From: Alkalihalobacillus sp. YIM B00296
GTDB taxonomy: Bacteria; Bacillota; Bacilli; Bacillales; Fictibacillaceae
Direction of reading: 5' to 3'
DNA: 46,151 bases
NCBI RefSeq assembly: GCF_020179385.1
Contig: NZ_JAIBLJ010000028.1
Span: 1 to 46,151 of the forward strand
Shown here: piece after piece, positions 1-9,509 of the stretch
How the letters are laid out: each line of letters begins with the position of its first letter
Position numbering within the stretch: position 1 is the stretch's first letter
Notes under the pieces: generated by a model
The model's input: the letters and a program-made list of their open reading frames with translations, nothing else
Told to the model about the DNA's origin: nothing
Database searches by the model: none
Made by a program: the position numbers and the translations under genes

Positions 1-73
1 AACACGGAAGTTAAGCTCTTCAGCGCCAATGGTAATTGGGGTTTCCCTCTGTGAGAGTAGGAGGTCGCCGGGC
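1..73 (+). rRNA. rrf: 5S ribosomal RNA, 3' part
   Basis: The first 73 bases match the 3' two thirds of a Firmicutes 5S rRNA, including the conserved run GAACACGGAAGTTAAGCTC (its first base or so cut off by the window edge), the CAGCGCC loop and the GTGAGAGTAGGA.GTCGCC 3' region. The 5' end lies outside the window. It is followed at once by a hairpin terminator, so this is the end of an rRNA operon and no tRNA genes follow it here. Confidence 0.93.
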
Positions 74-80
74 TGTAAAA

Positions 81-119
81 AGGTGAAACGTACAATTTTC
101 TGTCGTTTCATCTTTTTTT
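81..119 (+). terminator. rRNA operon terminator
   Basis: The arms AGGTGAAACG (81-90) and CGTTTCATCT (104-112) form a long stem followed by a run of T. It sits just behind the 5S rRNA and reads as its intrinsic terminator. Confidence 0.85.
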
Positions 120-212
120 ACACTTAAAGAAAGTATAACAACTTTCTTCAGTATAAGGGCAACTAGGGCTCAGCCTTCGCCAAGTTTTCTTTTGTTTAAT
201 TACGTTAAAAAA

Positions 213-320
213 GGCTGTTTTCTAAAAATTTGTTGCTAACTGAAAGCTGATAAGGAAATGAAAACTGGAAATATACGAGACTCCTGCGGGAAAGCAATTT
301 AAGCGAGTATACTTCCAATG
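213..320. repeat. Interspersed repeat, GCGAGACTCCTGCGGG family, copy 1
   Basis: This stretch shares long near-identical words with positions 2737-2860: GGCTGTTTTCTAAAA, TTTGTTGCTAA, TGAAAAC, TGGAAATAT and CGAGACTCCTGCGGGAAAGC. It has no reading frame of note. The region 120-343 otherwise holds nothing recognisable. Confidence 0.7.
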
Positions 321-343
321 TATTTAAAAAGAAATCCTACATG

Positions 344-382
344 AAAACCTTGCCTTAGTTTTATTAAAGGCAAGGTTTTTTA
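344..382. terminator. Strong hairpin terminator after the thiC-side small gene
   Basis: The perfect arms AAAACCTTGCC (344-354) and GGCAAGGTTTT (369-379) enclose a 14-base loop and are followed by T-rich sequence on the plus strand; the minus strand ends in a shorter T run. It lies 24 bases beyond the stop of the minus-strand small gene at 406-573, so it can end the thiC transcript and may also work from the other side. Confidence 0.75.
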
Positions 383-405
383 ATCACGTAACTTGAATTT
401 TTACC

Positions 406-573
406 TCAATAATATAAAACATTGACTTTGTTACACTTGAGGCATTTTTCAAAGTATAAATCCCTTTGAAAATGATGATCGCAATTTTGCTGTAATTCTC
501 TTAAACGTCCCTGTAAAGAAGCAATATAAGCCCTGTATTGATTGATTTCCTCTTCAATCTCTTGAGCATTCAT
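406..573 (-). CDS. 55-residue putative zinc-binding protein behind thiC
   Basis: A complete short reading frame of 55 codons starts with ATG at 573, preceded by a GGAGGTT ribosome binding site 7 bases upstream. It begins only 24 bases after the thiC stop and is followed by a strong terminator, so it is probably the last gene of the riboswitch-controlled thiC transcript. Residues 1-30 are charged and glutamine-rich with heptad-like spacing, suggesting a short helix or coiled coil. Residues 31-48 carry Cys-x-His (C31, H33) and Cys-x-x-Cys (C45, C48), spaced like a small zinc knuckle, and the tail is aromatic (LYY). No function is known to me. That it is real rests on start, RBS, position and motif; its link to thiamine is inference from position only. 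Confidence 0.72.
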   Translation of the reverse strand: MNAQEIEEEINQYRAYIASLQGRLRELQQNCDHHFQRDLYFEKCLKCNKVNVLYY

Positions 574-597
574 CGTGATAACCTCCTACACCAAAAG

Positions 598-2385
<1,788 letters not shown>

Positions 2386-2461
2386 TCAATCTCTCCTTTG
2401 GTAAGATTTTTAAAGGACGAGATCCAGACCAAGACAGCGGCATGAGATAAAAAAGGATATA

Positions 2462-2501
2462 AAAAAGCCGGATTCCTAAAAAAGGATGGACCCGGCTTCA
2501 T
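2462..2501 (-). terminator. Riboswitch-controlled terminator of thiC
   Basis: On the minus strand the arms AAGCCGGGTCC and GGAATCCGGCTT form a GC-rich stem followed by TTTTTTATA. It lies between the TPP aptamer and the thiC start and is the likely expression platform: TPP binding would favour this terminator. Confidence 0.82.
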
Positions 2502-2540
2502 ATGTGGAAATAATATCATCTCAAAAGAGAGGTTGTATTT

Positions 2541-2640
2541 AACTTCCCCACGCTGGTATGATCCAGATCAGGTCCAAAGGGTCAAGGAACTTTAACGTGT
2601 TCTTCTCTCAGCCCAAACTATTGGACTCCCCTAGTTTTGC
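2541..2640 (-). promoter_or_regulatory. TPP (thi-box) riboswitch
   Basis: Read on the minus strand, the segment contains the conserved parts of the thiamine pyrophosphate aptamer in order: ACTAGGGGAG, GGGCTGAGAGAA, GACCCTTTGGACCTGATCTG, then ACCAGCGTGGGGAAGT. The sequence stands about 160 bases ahead of thiC. The aptamer family is well established for thiC control in Bacillaceae. Confidence 0.96.
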
Positions 2641-2657
2641 TTATTTAATTTGCCATC

Positions 2658-2686
2658 AGTATACATGAAACTTCGGTAAATGAAAA
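2658..2686 (-). promoter_or_regulatory. Candidate SigA promoter of thiC
   Basis: On the minus strand TTTTCA (2681-2686) and TATACT (2658-2663) are 17 bases apart. This would start transcription about ten bases ahead of the TPP aptamer. The -10 is good and the -35 weak. Confidence 0.5.
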
Positions 2687-2736
2687 GGTAACAAATCTAC
2701 CATTTTCGCAAAAGTAAGACCCAGTCTTTTTATTTC

Positions 2737-3085
2737 GCTGTTTTCTAAAAGTTTGTTGCTAATTGAATGCTGACAAGGAGATGAAAACCTATAACAGTGG
2801 AAATATGCGAGACTCCTGCGGGAAAGCAAGCTAAGCGAGACCCCACAAGCGCCGACACTTTAAAAGGATCTTCGGCTAAAAACCACCACGTCCTGTGGCT
2901 AATTCAGGGAAGTGATGTCTAGCTCAGCGACCAGCCACTTGGATCACTTCAGACTTCCTGTGGCGGGAGACAGCCTCCTCGTCAGTCTTCCAGTGACCTA
3001 CGTAACTAATCAGGTCGCTTCCGCTTTTCTTTCGCCAAGTATATTTCCAAATTCTAAAACAACGACCTATACGAAAACAGCCTTT
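2737..3085. repeat. Composite interspersed repeat, copy 2
   Basis: The left half (2737-2860) repeats copy 1 at 213-320 and carries GCGAGACTCCTGCGGGAAAG. The right half (2916-3034) carries TGTCTAGCTC, CACTTGGATCACTTCAG, CTTCCAGTGACC and CGCTTTTCTTTCG, shared with 42472-42645. The whole is bounded by inverted ends GCTGTTTTC (2738-2746) and GAAAACAGC (3073-3081). A short open frame at 2912-3106 lies inside it and is not credible as a gene. Beyond it, 3086-3470 holds no gene; only a weak hairpin AGCTCC/GGAGCT at 3372-3395 is visible. Confidence 0.65.
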
Positions 3086-3492
3086 TATTTAAAAGGGTCT
3101 TCCTAAATAAATCCTATCTACTTGTAATACGTGAAGTTCTTTGGCTTGTTTGGTCTGCGGGCGTGACAAACACAATTACGAGAGGGAACAGGTTTGGAAA
3201 TATTCTTTAAGAGGAAAATCACTAACAAACATATCGAAGTCATTCACACAAGCTGAATTAGGATAATTCACCTGTTCCGTCGATCGGGATAATTCAAAAA
3301 TTGGCTCTTAAACAGAAAAAACACAAATCATAATGGAGGGTTGTACCCAAACTCTTTTGGAGATGCCAAACAGCTCCCAAAAAGTTCTAGGAGCTTTTAG
3401 GAATGGATTAATCATTTTACTCTTTTTTTCTACATTAATTTCATGCTATCTTAGAATTACAAAAATTGAAAGTTATATTTGGAGGTTTGACC

Positions 3493-4020
3493 GTGTTTGG
3501 AAATGGTTTGATACTCATCGCAATCATTTTGATCATTAATATTGTGTACGTTACGTTTTTTACGCTCCGTATGATATTAACGCTTAAAAATCAACGCTAC
3601 TTAGCTGCGGGGGTAAGTGTTTTTGAAGTGCTCATTTATGTCATCGGCCTTGGCATTGTCCTTGAAAATCTGAATCAGATCCAAAATTTGATTGCCTATG
3701 CAGTCGGTTATGGAATCGGCGTCATTGTCGGTATGAAAATTGAAGAAAAGCTGGCGTTGGGGTATATTACCGTTAACGTGATCACGAAGGACTTCGATTC
3801 TAATATTCCGAATGCCCTTCGGGATAAGGGATACGGGGTCACGAATTGGATGGCCGACGGTCGAGAGGGTCCTCGGCTGATGATGGAAATCTTGACCTCA
3901 CGGAAATCAGAACATAATTTATACAACAGTGTGAAAGCCCTTGACCCGAAGGCTTTCATCATTTCGCATGAACCTAAGGCGTTTTATGGAGGGTTTTGGG
4001 TTAAGTCGATTCGGAGGTAA
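3493..4020 (+). CDS. yebE: UPF0316 / DUF2179 membrane protein YebE
   Basis: This 175-residue protein has three hydrophobic segments in its first 90 residues (around [30 protein letters not shown] and [14 protein letters not shown]) followed by a soluble DUF2179 domain. Family members end transmembrane regions with this domain; the biochemical role is unknown. The start is taken as GTG at 3493, seven bases behind GGAGG (3481-3485); an upstream TTG at 3466 lacks a good binding site. The frame runs into yebG after six bases, and both precede the purine operon as in B. subtilis. The same DUF2179 domain recurs in the YitT protein at 30284-31180. Confidence 0.9.
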   Translation: MFGNGLILIAIILIINIVYVTFFTLRMILTLKNQRYLAAGVSVFEVLIYVIGLGIVLENLNQIQNLIAYAVGYGIGVIVGMKIEEKLALGYITVNVITKDFDSNIPNALRDKGYGVTNWMADGREGPRLMMEILTSRKSEHNLYNSVKALDPKAFIISHEPKAFYGGFWVKSIRR

Positions 4021-4026
4021 ACGTAA

Positions 4027-4230
4027 ATGGACAAGAATAAGCCGAAAAAGAAGAAGTTTGAAGTATTGGAAAACGAGACGATTGCGAGCTGCCTCGACCG
4101 TATGAAAGCGGAAGGCTATGTGCCTGTCCGCCGGATGGAGGAGCCTGTATTTCAGGAAAATTCCCGGAATGGCAAAAAGGAAGTGGAAGTTTTACGTCAA
4201 AAAGTCACTTTTGAAGGAAAATTACAGTAA
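4027..4230 (+). CDS. yebG: NETI-motif protein YebG
   Basis: A 67-residue basic protein with the name-giving NETI motif (ENETIASCLDRMKAEGYVPV, residues 16-35). It is a short conserved Bacillaceae protein of unknown function, encoded directly behind yebE and just ahead of the purine operon promoter. ATG at 4027 follows the GGAGG at the yebE end (4014-4018). The last bases of the gene touch the first PurR box. Confidence 0.88.
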   Translation: MDKNKPKKKKFEVLENETIASCLDRMKAEGYVPVRRMEEPVFQENSRNGKKEVEVLRQKVTFEGKLQ

Positions 4231-4275
4231 AACACGAACATTAAATATAAATTGGAAAAACATCGTTCGATATTT
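4229..4275. promoter_or_regulatory. Paired PurR boxes
   Basis: Two inverted copies of the PurBox with central CGAA lie at 4229-4242 (AAAACACGAACATT) and 4262-4275 (reverse complement AAATATCGAACGAT). Both fit the B. subtilis consensus AWWWCCGAACWWT closely. They lie immediately upstream of the -35 element, the position at which PurR represses the pur operon in B. subtilis when PRPP is low. Confidence 0.85.
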
Positions 4276-4277
4276 CG

Positions 4278-4307
4278 TTGACATAGCTGTTTTTCCATTG
4301 TTACAAT
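4278..4307 (+). promoter_or_regulatory. SigA promoter of the purine operon
   Basis: A perfect -35 TTGACA (4278-4283) is followed after 18 bases by TACAAT (4302-4307). Transcription would begin near 4314, just ahead of the riboswitch. Confidence 0.85.
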
Positions 4308-4321
4308 ATAACTGGAATATG

Positions 4322-4394
4322 ACTCTCATATAATCTTGGGAATATGGCCCATAAGTTTCTACCCATTGACCGTAAATCATTGGACTATGAGAGA
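4322..4394 (+). promoter_or_regulatory. Guanine-type purine riboswitch
   Basis: The aptamer has the P1 arms CTCTCAT (4323-4329) and ATGAGAG (4387-4393), the conserved ATAATCTTGGGAATATGG, GTTTCTACCCATTGACCGTA and TTGGACTATGAG. The specificity base before TATG is C, which in this class pairs with guanine or hypoxanthine; adenine sensors carry U. Confidence 0.96.
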
Positions 4395-4437
4395 AAGCGA
4401 TAGGTATGCTCACGTCAGTTACAGATCGATTGAGCTA

Positions 4438-4500
4438 TGCCCAGGATTTTTCATGCTTTCTCATCATTTAAGAGAAACTTTCAGAATCCTGGGCATTTTT
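4438..4500 (+). terminator. Riboswitch-controlled terminator of the pur operon
   Basis: Arms TGCCCAGGATT (4438-4448) and AATCCTGGGCA (4486-4496) are followed by TTTTT. A second inner pairing (CTTTCTC with GAGAAA) extends the hairpin. It lies between the aptamer and purE and would stop transcription when guanine is bound. Confidence 0.9.
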
Positions 4501-4524
4501 ACGTCTTTAGATACCATTTTGGAC

Positions 4525-4566
4525 CGTGAGAGAAATTCGCGACACTCCTGTTAGGAAAGCGAGCCA
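4525..4566. repeat. Degenerate fragment of the GCGAGACTCCTGCGGG repeat
   Basis: The words GAGAAATTCGCGACACTCC and GGAAAGCGAG match the core of copies 1 and 2 with several changes. It lies in the untranslated leader between the riboswitch terminator and purE. Confidence 0.45.
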
Positions 4567-4622
4567 ATTTAAAATAGCGAAAGAGAAAAAACTATTAATT
4601 ACAGAAGGGTTTGGTGAAGAAC

Positions 4623-5111
4623 ATGGATCCAAAAATAGGCGTCATCATGGGCAGCACATCCGATTGGGAAACGATGAAACATACGTGTCACATATTGGAT
4701 GAACTGGAAATCCCTTATGAAAAGCAGGTAGTCTCAGCACACCGGACACCAGACCTCATGTTCCAATATGCAGAACAAGCAAGGCAAAAAGGACTGAAAG
4801 TCATCGTAGCTGGAGCTGGCGGGGCTGCGCATCTTCCGGGGATGGTAGCTGCGAAAACGACACTTCCGGTCATCGGAGTGCCAGTCCAATCAAAATCCCT
4901 CAATGGCTTGGATTCACTTTTATCCATTGTACAAATGCCAGGAGGCGTACCAGTTGCGACGGTTGCGATCGGAAAAGCCGGCGCGACAAATGCTGGGCTG
5001 TTAGCAGCACAGATCATCGGGACCAACGATGAGGATGTAGCCTCACGATTGGAAGCACGTCGGGAAAAGATCCGGGAAAATGTACTTGAAAGCAGTGGTG
5101 ATTTGAAGTGA
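4623..5111 (+). CDS. purE: N5-carboxyaminoimidazole ribonucleotide mutase PurE
   Basis: PurE moves the carboxyl group of N5-CAIR to make CAIR in the sixth step of purine synthesis. The 162-residue protein has the class I signatures GSTSDWETM near the N terminus, SAHRTPD with the active-site histidine, and [12 protein letters not shown]. The start is placed at ATG 4623 behind GGTGA; an upstream in-frame TTG at 4611 would add four residues absent from the usual family length. It is the first gene of the purEKBCSQLFMNHD operon and overlaps purK by four bases. Confidence 0.97.
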   Translation: MDPKIGVIMGSTSDWETMKHTCHILDELEIPYEKQVVSAHRTPDLMFQYAEQARQKGLKVIVAGAGGAAHLPGMVAAKTTLPVIGVPVQSKSLNGLDSLLSIVQMPGGVPVATVAIGKAGATNAGLLAAQIIGTNDEDVASRLEARREKIRENVLESSGDLK

Positions 5112-6268
5112 GTAAACAAATTGTCCCACCGAAAACAATCGGGATCCTTGGCGGGGGCCAGCTTGGTCGAATGATGGCAATCGCAGCGAAGCAAATGGGT
5201 TTCAAGGTTGCGACTGTCGATCCTACAGAAGGATCACCTTGCGGCTTGATTGCCGACATTGAAATCGTCGGCGATTATGCAAGTGAAGAGGCCCGTAACA
5301 AGCTTGCTGAAGTTAGTGATGTCATCACCTACGAATTTGAAAATGTCGATCTTGAAACGGCGAGATGGCTTGAGGAGAATCATCATCTTCCACAAGGCAG
5401 TAATCTTTTGAGAGTGACACAAAACCGGGCAGACGAAAAAGCGACACTCGAAGAAATCGGTGTCCAGGTAGCCCCTTATGAACTGGTCATGCAGGAATCT
5501 GATCTGCAAACTGCGTTAGAGAAAGTCGATTACCCGGCCATTTTAAAAACGACGCGCGGTGGATATGACGGAAAGGGTCAGGTCGTCCTCGACTCACCGA
5601 ATGATCTGAAAGCTGCAAGGGGACTGCTAGCAGGAGATGTCCCTTGTGTATTAGAAAAGAAGATTGATTTCATAAAAGAGATCTCTGTCATTGTCGCACG
5701 GAATACATCTGGTGATACGGAGACATTCCCTGTCGCTGAAAACATTCATAAGGACAACATTTTATATCAATCCATCGTCCCGGCACGGATTTCTGAAACG
5801 AGCATAGTGGAAGCAGAATCTTTAGCAAGGAAGATTGCGGACGGTCTGGGGCTCGTTGGAACTCTTGCAGTCGAGATGTTTTTGACAGAAGAACAAGGCA
5901 TCTATATCAACGAGCTTGCGCCAAGGCCTCATAACTCAGGACACTATACGATTGAAGGCTGTATGGTTTCACAGTTCCAGCAGCATATCCGCGCGATTTG
6001 CGGATGGAAGCTTGCAAAACCGAATTTGTTGAAACCGAGTGTCATGGTGAACCTTCTTGGTGAAGATGCGGCCGAAATCTTGAACATCGCACCGCTCTTT
6101 GATGATGTACACCTCCACCTTTACGAGAAAAAAGAGATCAAGGAAAAACGTAAGATGGGTCATTTCACCATCATAGATGAAACATTGACTGAAGCGATTG
6201 ATAGAGCACAGATGATAATGGAGAACCTACAAAAAACCCAAAAATATAAGCTGGAGGAAGTCAAATGA
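5108..6268 (+). CDS. purK: 5-(carboxyamino)imidazole ribonucleotide synthase PurK
   Basis: PurK is an ATP-grasp enzyme that carboxylates AIR with ATP and bicarbonate, supplying N5-CAIR to PurE. The 386 residues show the N-terminal [11 protein letters not shown] fold, the ATP-grasp core ([14 protein letters not shown]) and [18 protein letters not shown] in the catalytic region. Translation starts at GTG 5108, which overlaps the purE stop as GTGA and so is probably coupled. Its end overlaps purB in an ATGA junction. Confidence 0.97.
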   Translation: MSKQIVPPKTIGILGGGQLGRMMAIAAKQMGFKVATVDPTEGSPCGLIADIEIVGDYASEEARNKLAEVSDVITYEFENVDLETARWLEENHHLPQGSNLLRVTQNRADEKATLEEIGVQVAPYELVMQESDLQTALEKVDYPAILKTTRGGYDGKGQVVLDSPNDLKAARGLLAGDVPCVLEKKIDFIKEISVIVARNTSGDTETFPVAENIHKDNILYQSIVPARISETSIVEAESLARKIADGLGLVGTLAVEMFLTEEQGIYINELAPRPHNSGHYTIEGCMVSQFQQHIRAICGWKLAKPNLLKPSVMVNLLGEDAAEILNIAPLFDDVHLHLYEKKEIKEKRKMGHFTIIDETLTEAIDRAQMIMENLQKTQKYKLEEVK

Positions 6269-7560
6269 TTGAACGCTATACAAGACCGGAAATGGGAGCG
6301 ATTTGGACAGAAGAGAACAAGTTCAAAGCATGGCTGGAGGTAGAGATCCTAGCATGTGAAGCTTGGGCTGAACTAGGAGATATTCCGAAAGAGGATGTTG
6401 TGAAGCTTCGTGAAAATGCCTCTTTTGACGTCAATCGGATCCACGAAATCGAAGAGCAGACTCGTCATGATGTCGTCGCTTTTACAAGAGCCGTTTCTGA
6501 AACGCTTGGTGAAGAGCGGAAATGGGTCCATTACGGCCTCACTTCGACAGACGTTGTCGACACAGCGTTATCTTACCTGATCAAACAGGCGAACGAGATC
6601 CTGTTGAAAGACGTGGACGATTTCATTGAGATTTTAAAAGAGAAAGCGCGCGAGCATAAATACACGGTGATGATGGGGCGGACGCACGGGGTCCACGCTG
6701 AACCGACGACTTTCGGATTGAAGCTGGCGCTCTGGTATGAAGAGATGAAGCGCAACAAAGAACGTGTGGAACAGGCGGTTGAAGGGATCCGTTTCGGTAA
6801 GCTTTCCGGGGCAGTCGGAACGTATGCAAACATTCCTCCGTTCGTTGAAGAGTATGTCTGTGAAAAGCTCGGCTTGAACCGGGCACCGGTTTCGACCCAA
6901 ACGTTGCAGCGTGACCGTCATGCTCATTACATTTCGACATTGGCGTTGGTTGCAACTTCCATTGAAAAATTCGCAACTGAGATTCGAGGATTGCAAAAGA
7001 GTGAAACACGTGAAGTAGAAGAATTTTTCGCAAAAGGACAAAAAGGGTCGTCCGCAATGCCGCATAAACGGAACCCAGTCGGATCAGAGAATATGACAGG
7101 TCTTGCCCGCGTCATCCGTGGTCATATGGTTACAGCGATGGAGAACGTTTCCCTTTGGCACGAGCGTGATATTTCGCATTCTTCAGCTGAGCGTGTGATC
7201 ATCCCTGACAGCACGATCCTTTTAAATTACATGTTGAACCGGTTCTCGAACATTGTGAAAAACTTGACCGTGTTCCCTGAAAACATGAAGCGGAACATGA
7301 CGAGAACTTACGGTCTGATTTATTCGCAACGCGTATTGCTCTCCTTGATCGATAAAGGAATGAGCCGTGAAGAAGCCTATGATCTCGTGCAACCGAAAGC
7401 GATGGAAGCATGGGAGAAGGGTATCCAGTTTCGCGAGCTGATCGAAGCTGAGCCGCGTGTAACGGAAATGCTTTCACCAGACGAGATTGAAGACTGCTTC
7501 GACTATAACTACCACGTACGCGAAGTAGAGAACATCTTCAAACGTGTCGGACTGGACTAA
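6265..7560 (+). CDS. purB: Adenylosuccinate lyase PurB
   Basis: PurB removes fumarate at two points: from SAICAR to give AICAR, and from adenylosuccinate to give AMP. The 431-residue protein belongs to the fumarase/aspartase superfamily, with [14 protein letters not shown] carrying the catalytic histidine near residue 141 and the signature [11 protein letters not shown] at 261-271. ATG at 6265 overlaps the purK stop and is preceded by GGAGG at 6253. Unlike most operon genes it also serves AMP synthesis downstream of IMP. Confidence 0.98.
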   Translation: MIERYTRPEMGAIWTEENKFKAWLEVEILACEAWAELGDIPKEDVVKLRENASFDVNRIHEIEEQTRHDVVAFTRAVSETLGEERKWVHYGLTSTDVVDTALSYLIKQANEILLKDVDDFIEILKEKAREHKYTVMMGRTHGVHAEPTTFGLKLALWYEEMKRNKERVEQAVEGIRFGKLSGAVGTYANIPPFVEEYVCEKLGLNRAPVSTQTLQRDRHAHYISTLALVATSIEKFATEIRGLQKSETREVEEFFAKGQKGSSAMPHKRNPVGSENMTGLARVIRGHMVTAMENVSLWHERDISHSSAERVIIPDSTILLNYMLNRFSNIVKNLTVFPENMKRNMTRTYGLIYSQRVLLSLIDKGMSREEAYDLVQPKAMEAWEKGIQFRELIEAEPRVTEMLSPDEIEDCFDYNYHVREVENIFKRVGLD

Positions 7561-7626
7561 AGTAAATGGTGCTATTAAATCTTTTTGATTTTCTCAGGTT
7601 CAACAATGAAAAGAGGAGGAACCAGG

Positions 7627-8340
7627 ATGGAGAAACAGGCGTTGCTGTATGAGGGGAAAGCAAAGCGGATATACCAAACCGATGATCCTGAACTCGTTTG
7701 GATCGAATATAAAGATGAAGCGACGGCATTCAATGGTGAAAAGAAGTCGAACATAGTCGGAAAAGGGAAGCTTAACAATGAGATTTCTTCACTTTTGTTT
7801 GAAAAACTCCGTGAAGACGGGGTAGAGTCCCATTTTGTTAAAAAGCTATCAGAGACTGAGCAGCTCGTGAAAAATGTGCGGATCATCCCACTTGAAGTCG
7901 TTGTCCGGAATATAGCGGCAGGGTCTCTAGCAAAAAGGCTTGGAATGGAAGAAGGGGAAATCCTGCCAGAGACGATCGTCGAGTTCTACTACAAGAACGA
8001 TGACCTAGGTGATCCTCTTTTGACACAAGATCATATCCGTATTCTTGGATTGGTCGAAGAGACAGAGCTTTCACTGCTTCGCCAAAAAGGTTTAGCTGTC
8101 AATGAAGTGCTCGTTCCTTACTTTAAAAAACTCAACATCGATCTCGTTGATTTCAAGCTGGAGTTCGGGATCGGACCTGATGGGGAAGTATTGCTGGCCG
8201 ATGAGATTTCACCGGATACATGCCGGCTTTGGGACGCGGAGACGAAGGAAAAGCTTGATAAGGACGTTTTCCGCCGCGATCTTGGCAGTCTGACAGAAAC
8301 GTACGCGAAACTTTTAGACCGGTTGACTGTCGTTCGCTAG
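7627..8340 (+). CDS. purC: SAICAR synthetase PurC
   Basis: PurC joins aspartate to CAIR using ATP. The 237-residue protein carries LLYEGKAKRIY at the N terminus, TAFNGEKK, VVVRNIAAGSLAKRLG and the metal/substrate region ADEISPDTCRLWD, all typical. The start is ATG 7627 behind AGAGGAGG; a longer frame from 7585 would add 14 residues not seen in the family. A 66-base gap separates it from purB, and 234 bases with three tandem hairpins separate it from purS. Confidence 0.97.
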   Translation: MEKQALLYEGKAKRIYQTDDPELVWIEYKDEATAFNGEKKSNIVGKGKLNNEISSLLFEKLREDGVESHFVKKLSETEQLVKNVRIIPLEVVVRNIAAGSLAKRLGMEEGEILPETIVEFYYKNDDLGDPLLTQDHIRILGLVEETELSLLRQKGLAVNEVLVPYFKKLNIDLVDFKLEFGIGPDGEVLLADEISPDTCRLWDAETKEKLDKDVFRRDLGSLTETYAKLLDRLTVVR

Positions 8341-8350
8341 TTTTGGATTT

Positions 8351-8496
8351 ATGAGACCCTCAACAAACGAAAAAGCGATTTTGAGGTACTCATAAGAGCG
8401 TCATGAGACCCTCAACAGACGAAAAAGCGGTTTTGAGGTACTCATAAGAGTGTCATGAGACCCTCAACAGACGAAAAATGGTTTTGAGGTACTCAT
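8351..8496. repeat. Three tandem 52-nt hairpin repeats inside the purine operon
   Basis: Three near-identical units start at 8351, 8403 and 8455, exactly 52 bases apart. Each has arms ATGAGACCCTCAA and TTGAGGTACTCAT around a loop containing GACGAAAAAGCG or a close variant (unit 1 reads AACGAAAAAGCG and unit 3 GACGAAAAATGG), so each would fold alone in RNA. Spacers are AAGAGCGTC or AAGAGTGTC. No T run follows, so they are not ordinary terminators. They fill the purC-purS junction. Confidence 0.92.
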
Positions 8497-8574
8497 AGCA
8501 TATAAGATACTAAGACAGTTTGGGGAAAAGTAAGCTTGTTTCACACATTTAAAAAACTCGGGGAGGCCGATTTC

Positions 8575-8829
8575 ATGTATAACGTAAAAGTGTTTGTCAC
8601 ATTGAAGGAGAGCGTTTTGGATCCACAGGGGGCTGCAGTGAAGGATTCTCTTCACCATCTATCCTATCAATCCGTGGAGGATGTCCGAATCGGAAAATAC
8701 ATTGAATTGACGTTAAAAAAAGAGGACGGAGATATTGACGCTCAAGTCCGCGAGATTTGCGAAAAGCTACTTGCGAACACGGTCATCGAAGATTTTACGT
8801 ATGAAATCGAGGAGGTCGTCCCTCAATGA
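8575..8829 (+). CDS. purS: FGAM synthase subunit PurS
   Basis: PurS is the small subunit that bridges PurQ and PurL in the bacterial three-part formylglycinamidine ribonucleotide synthetase. The 84-residue protein ([18 protein letters not shown] at the N terminus) has the usual family size. ATG 8575 follows GGGGAGG; in-frame codons upstream at 8536 lack a binding site. It overlaps purQ by four bases (ATGA). Confidence 0.96.
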   Translation: MYNVKVFVTLKESVLDPQGAAVKDSLHHLSYQSVEDVRIGKYIELTLKKEDGDIDAQVREICEKLLANTVIEDFTYEIEEVVPQ

Positions 8830-9509
8830 GATTCGCAGTCGTCGTTTTTCCAGGTTCCAACTGTGACGTAGACATGTATCACGCCATCAAGGATGAACTT
8901 GGTGAAGAAGTCCAATATGTCTGGCATGACGATCAAGAGCTCAGCTCATTTGACGGAATCCTCATCCCTGGTGGATTCTCATACGGAGATTACCTGCGCG
9001 GCGGGGCGATCGCACGTTTTTCCAATGTCATGAATTCGATTTATGAAGCAAACAAAGCTGGTAAACCGATCCTTGGTGTTTGTAACGGGTTCCAGATCCT
9101 GCTTGAAGCGGGACTATTGCCAGGGGCGATGCAGCGCAATGAGAAACTGAAGTTCATTTGCCGCCAGGTCGAACTAATCGTCGAGAATAACGAGACGATG
9201 TTCACAAGCTTATATGGAAAAGAAGAAAAAATCACGGTCCCTGTCGCACATGGTGAAGGAAACTACTTTTGCGATGAGGCGACGTATGAAAGATTAGTAG
9301 AAAACAAGCAGATCGCATTCCGGTATGGAACGAACATCAACGGATCAAGACATGATATCGCCGGGATCACCAATGATGTAGGAAATGTTCTCGGAATGAT
9401 GCCCCACCCGGAACGGGCAGTCGATGAGTTGCTCGGAAGCAGAGATGGACTTAAGTTATTCCAATCAATCGTGAAATCTTGGAGGGAAGCACATGTCGTA
9501 TCTTCATGA
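8826..9509 (+). CDS. purQ: FGAM synthase glutaminase subunit PurQ
   Basis: PurQ hydrolyses glutamine and passes ammonia to PurL. It is a class I glutamine amidotransferase of 227 residues with the nucleophile in GVCNGFQIL (Cys86) and the His/Glu pair in MMPHPERA near residue 195. The N terminus FPGSNCDVD is typical of the family. Its last 17 bases overlap purL, whose ribosome binding site GGAGGG lies within purQ. Confidence 0.98.
   Translation: MRFAVVVFPGSNCDVDMYHAIKDELGEEVQYVWHDDQELSSFDGILIPGGFSYGDYLRGGAIARFSNVMNSIYEANKAGKPILGVCNGFQILLEAGLLPGAMQRNEKLKFICRQVELIVENNETMFTSLYGKEEKITVPVAHGEGNYFCDEATYERLVENKQIAFRYGTNINGSRHDIAGITNDVGNVLGMMPHPERAVDELLGSRDGLKLFQSIVKSWREAHVVSS

Noticed and set aside
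2912-3106. 64-codon open frame inside the composite repeat
   Set aside because: No ribosome binding site, composition follows the repeat, and the same repeat at 42472 lacks the frame.
3333-3539. 68-codon frame ahead of yebE
   Set aside because: Overlaps the clear GGAGG and start of yebE in another frame and resembles no protein.
6623-7065. Two long minus-strand frames in purB
   Set aside because: Antisense to an intact conserved enzyme, no ribosome binding sites, cysteine/phenylalanine-rich shadow composition.
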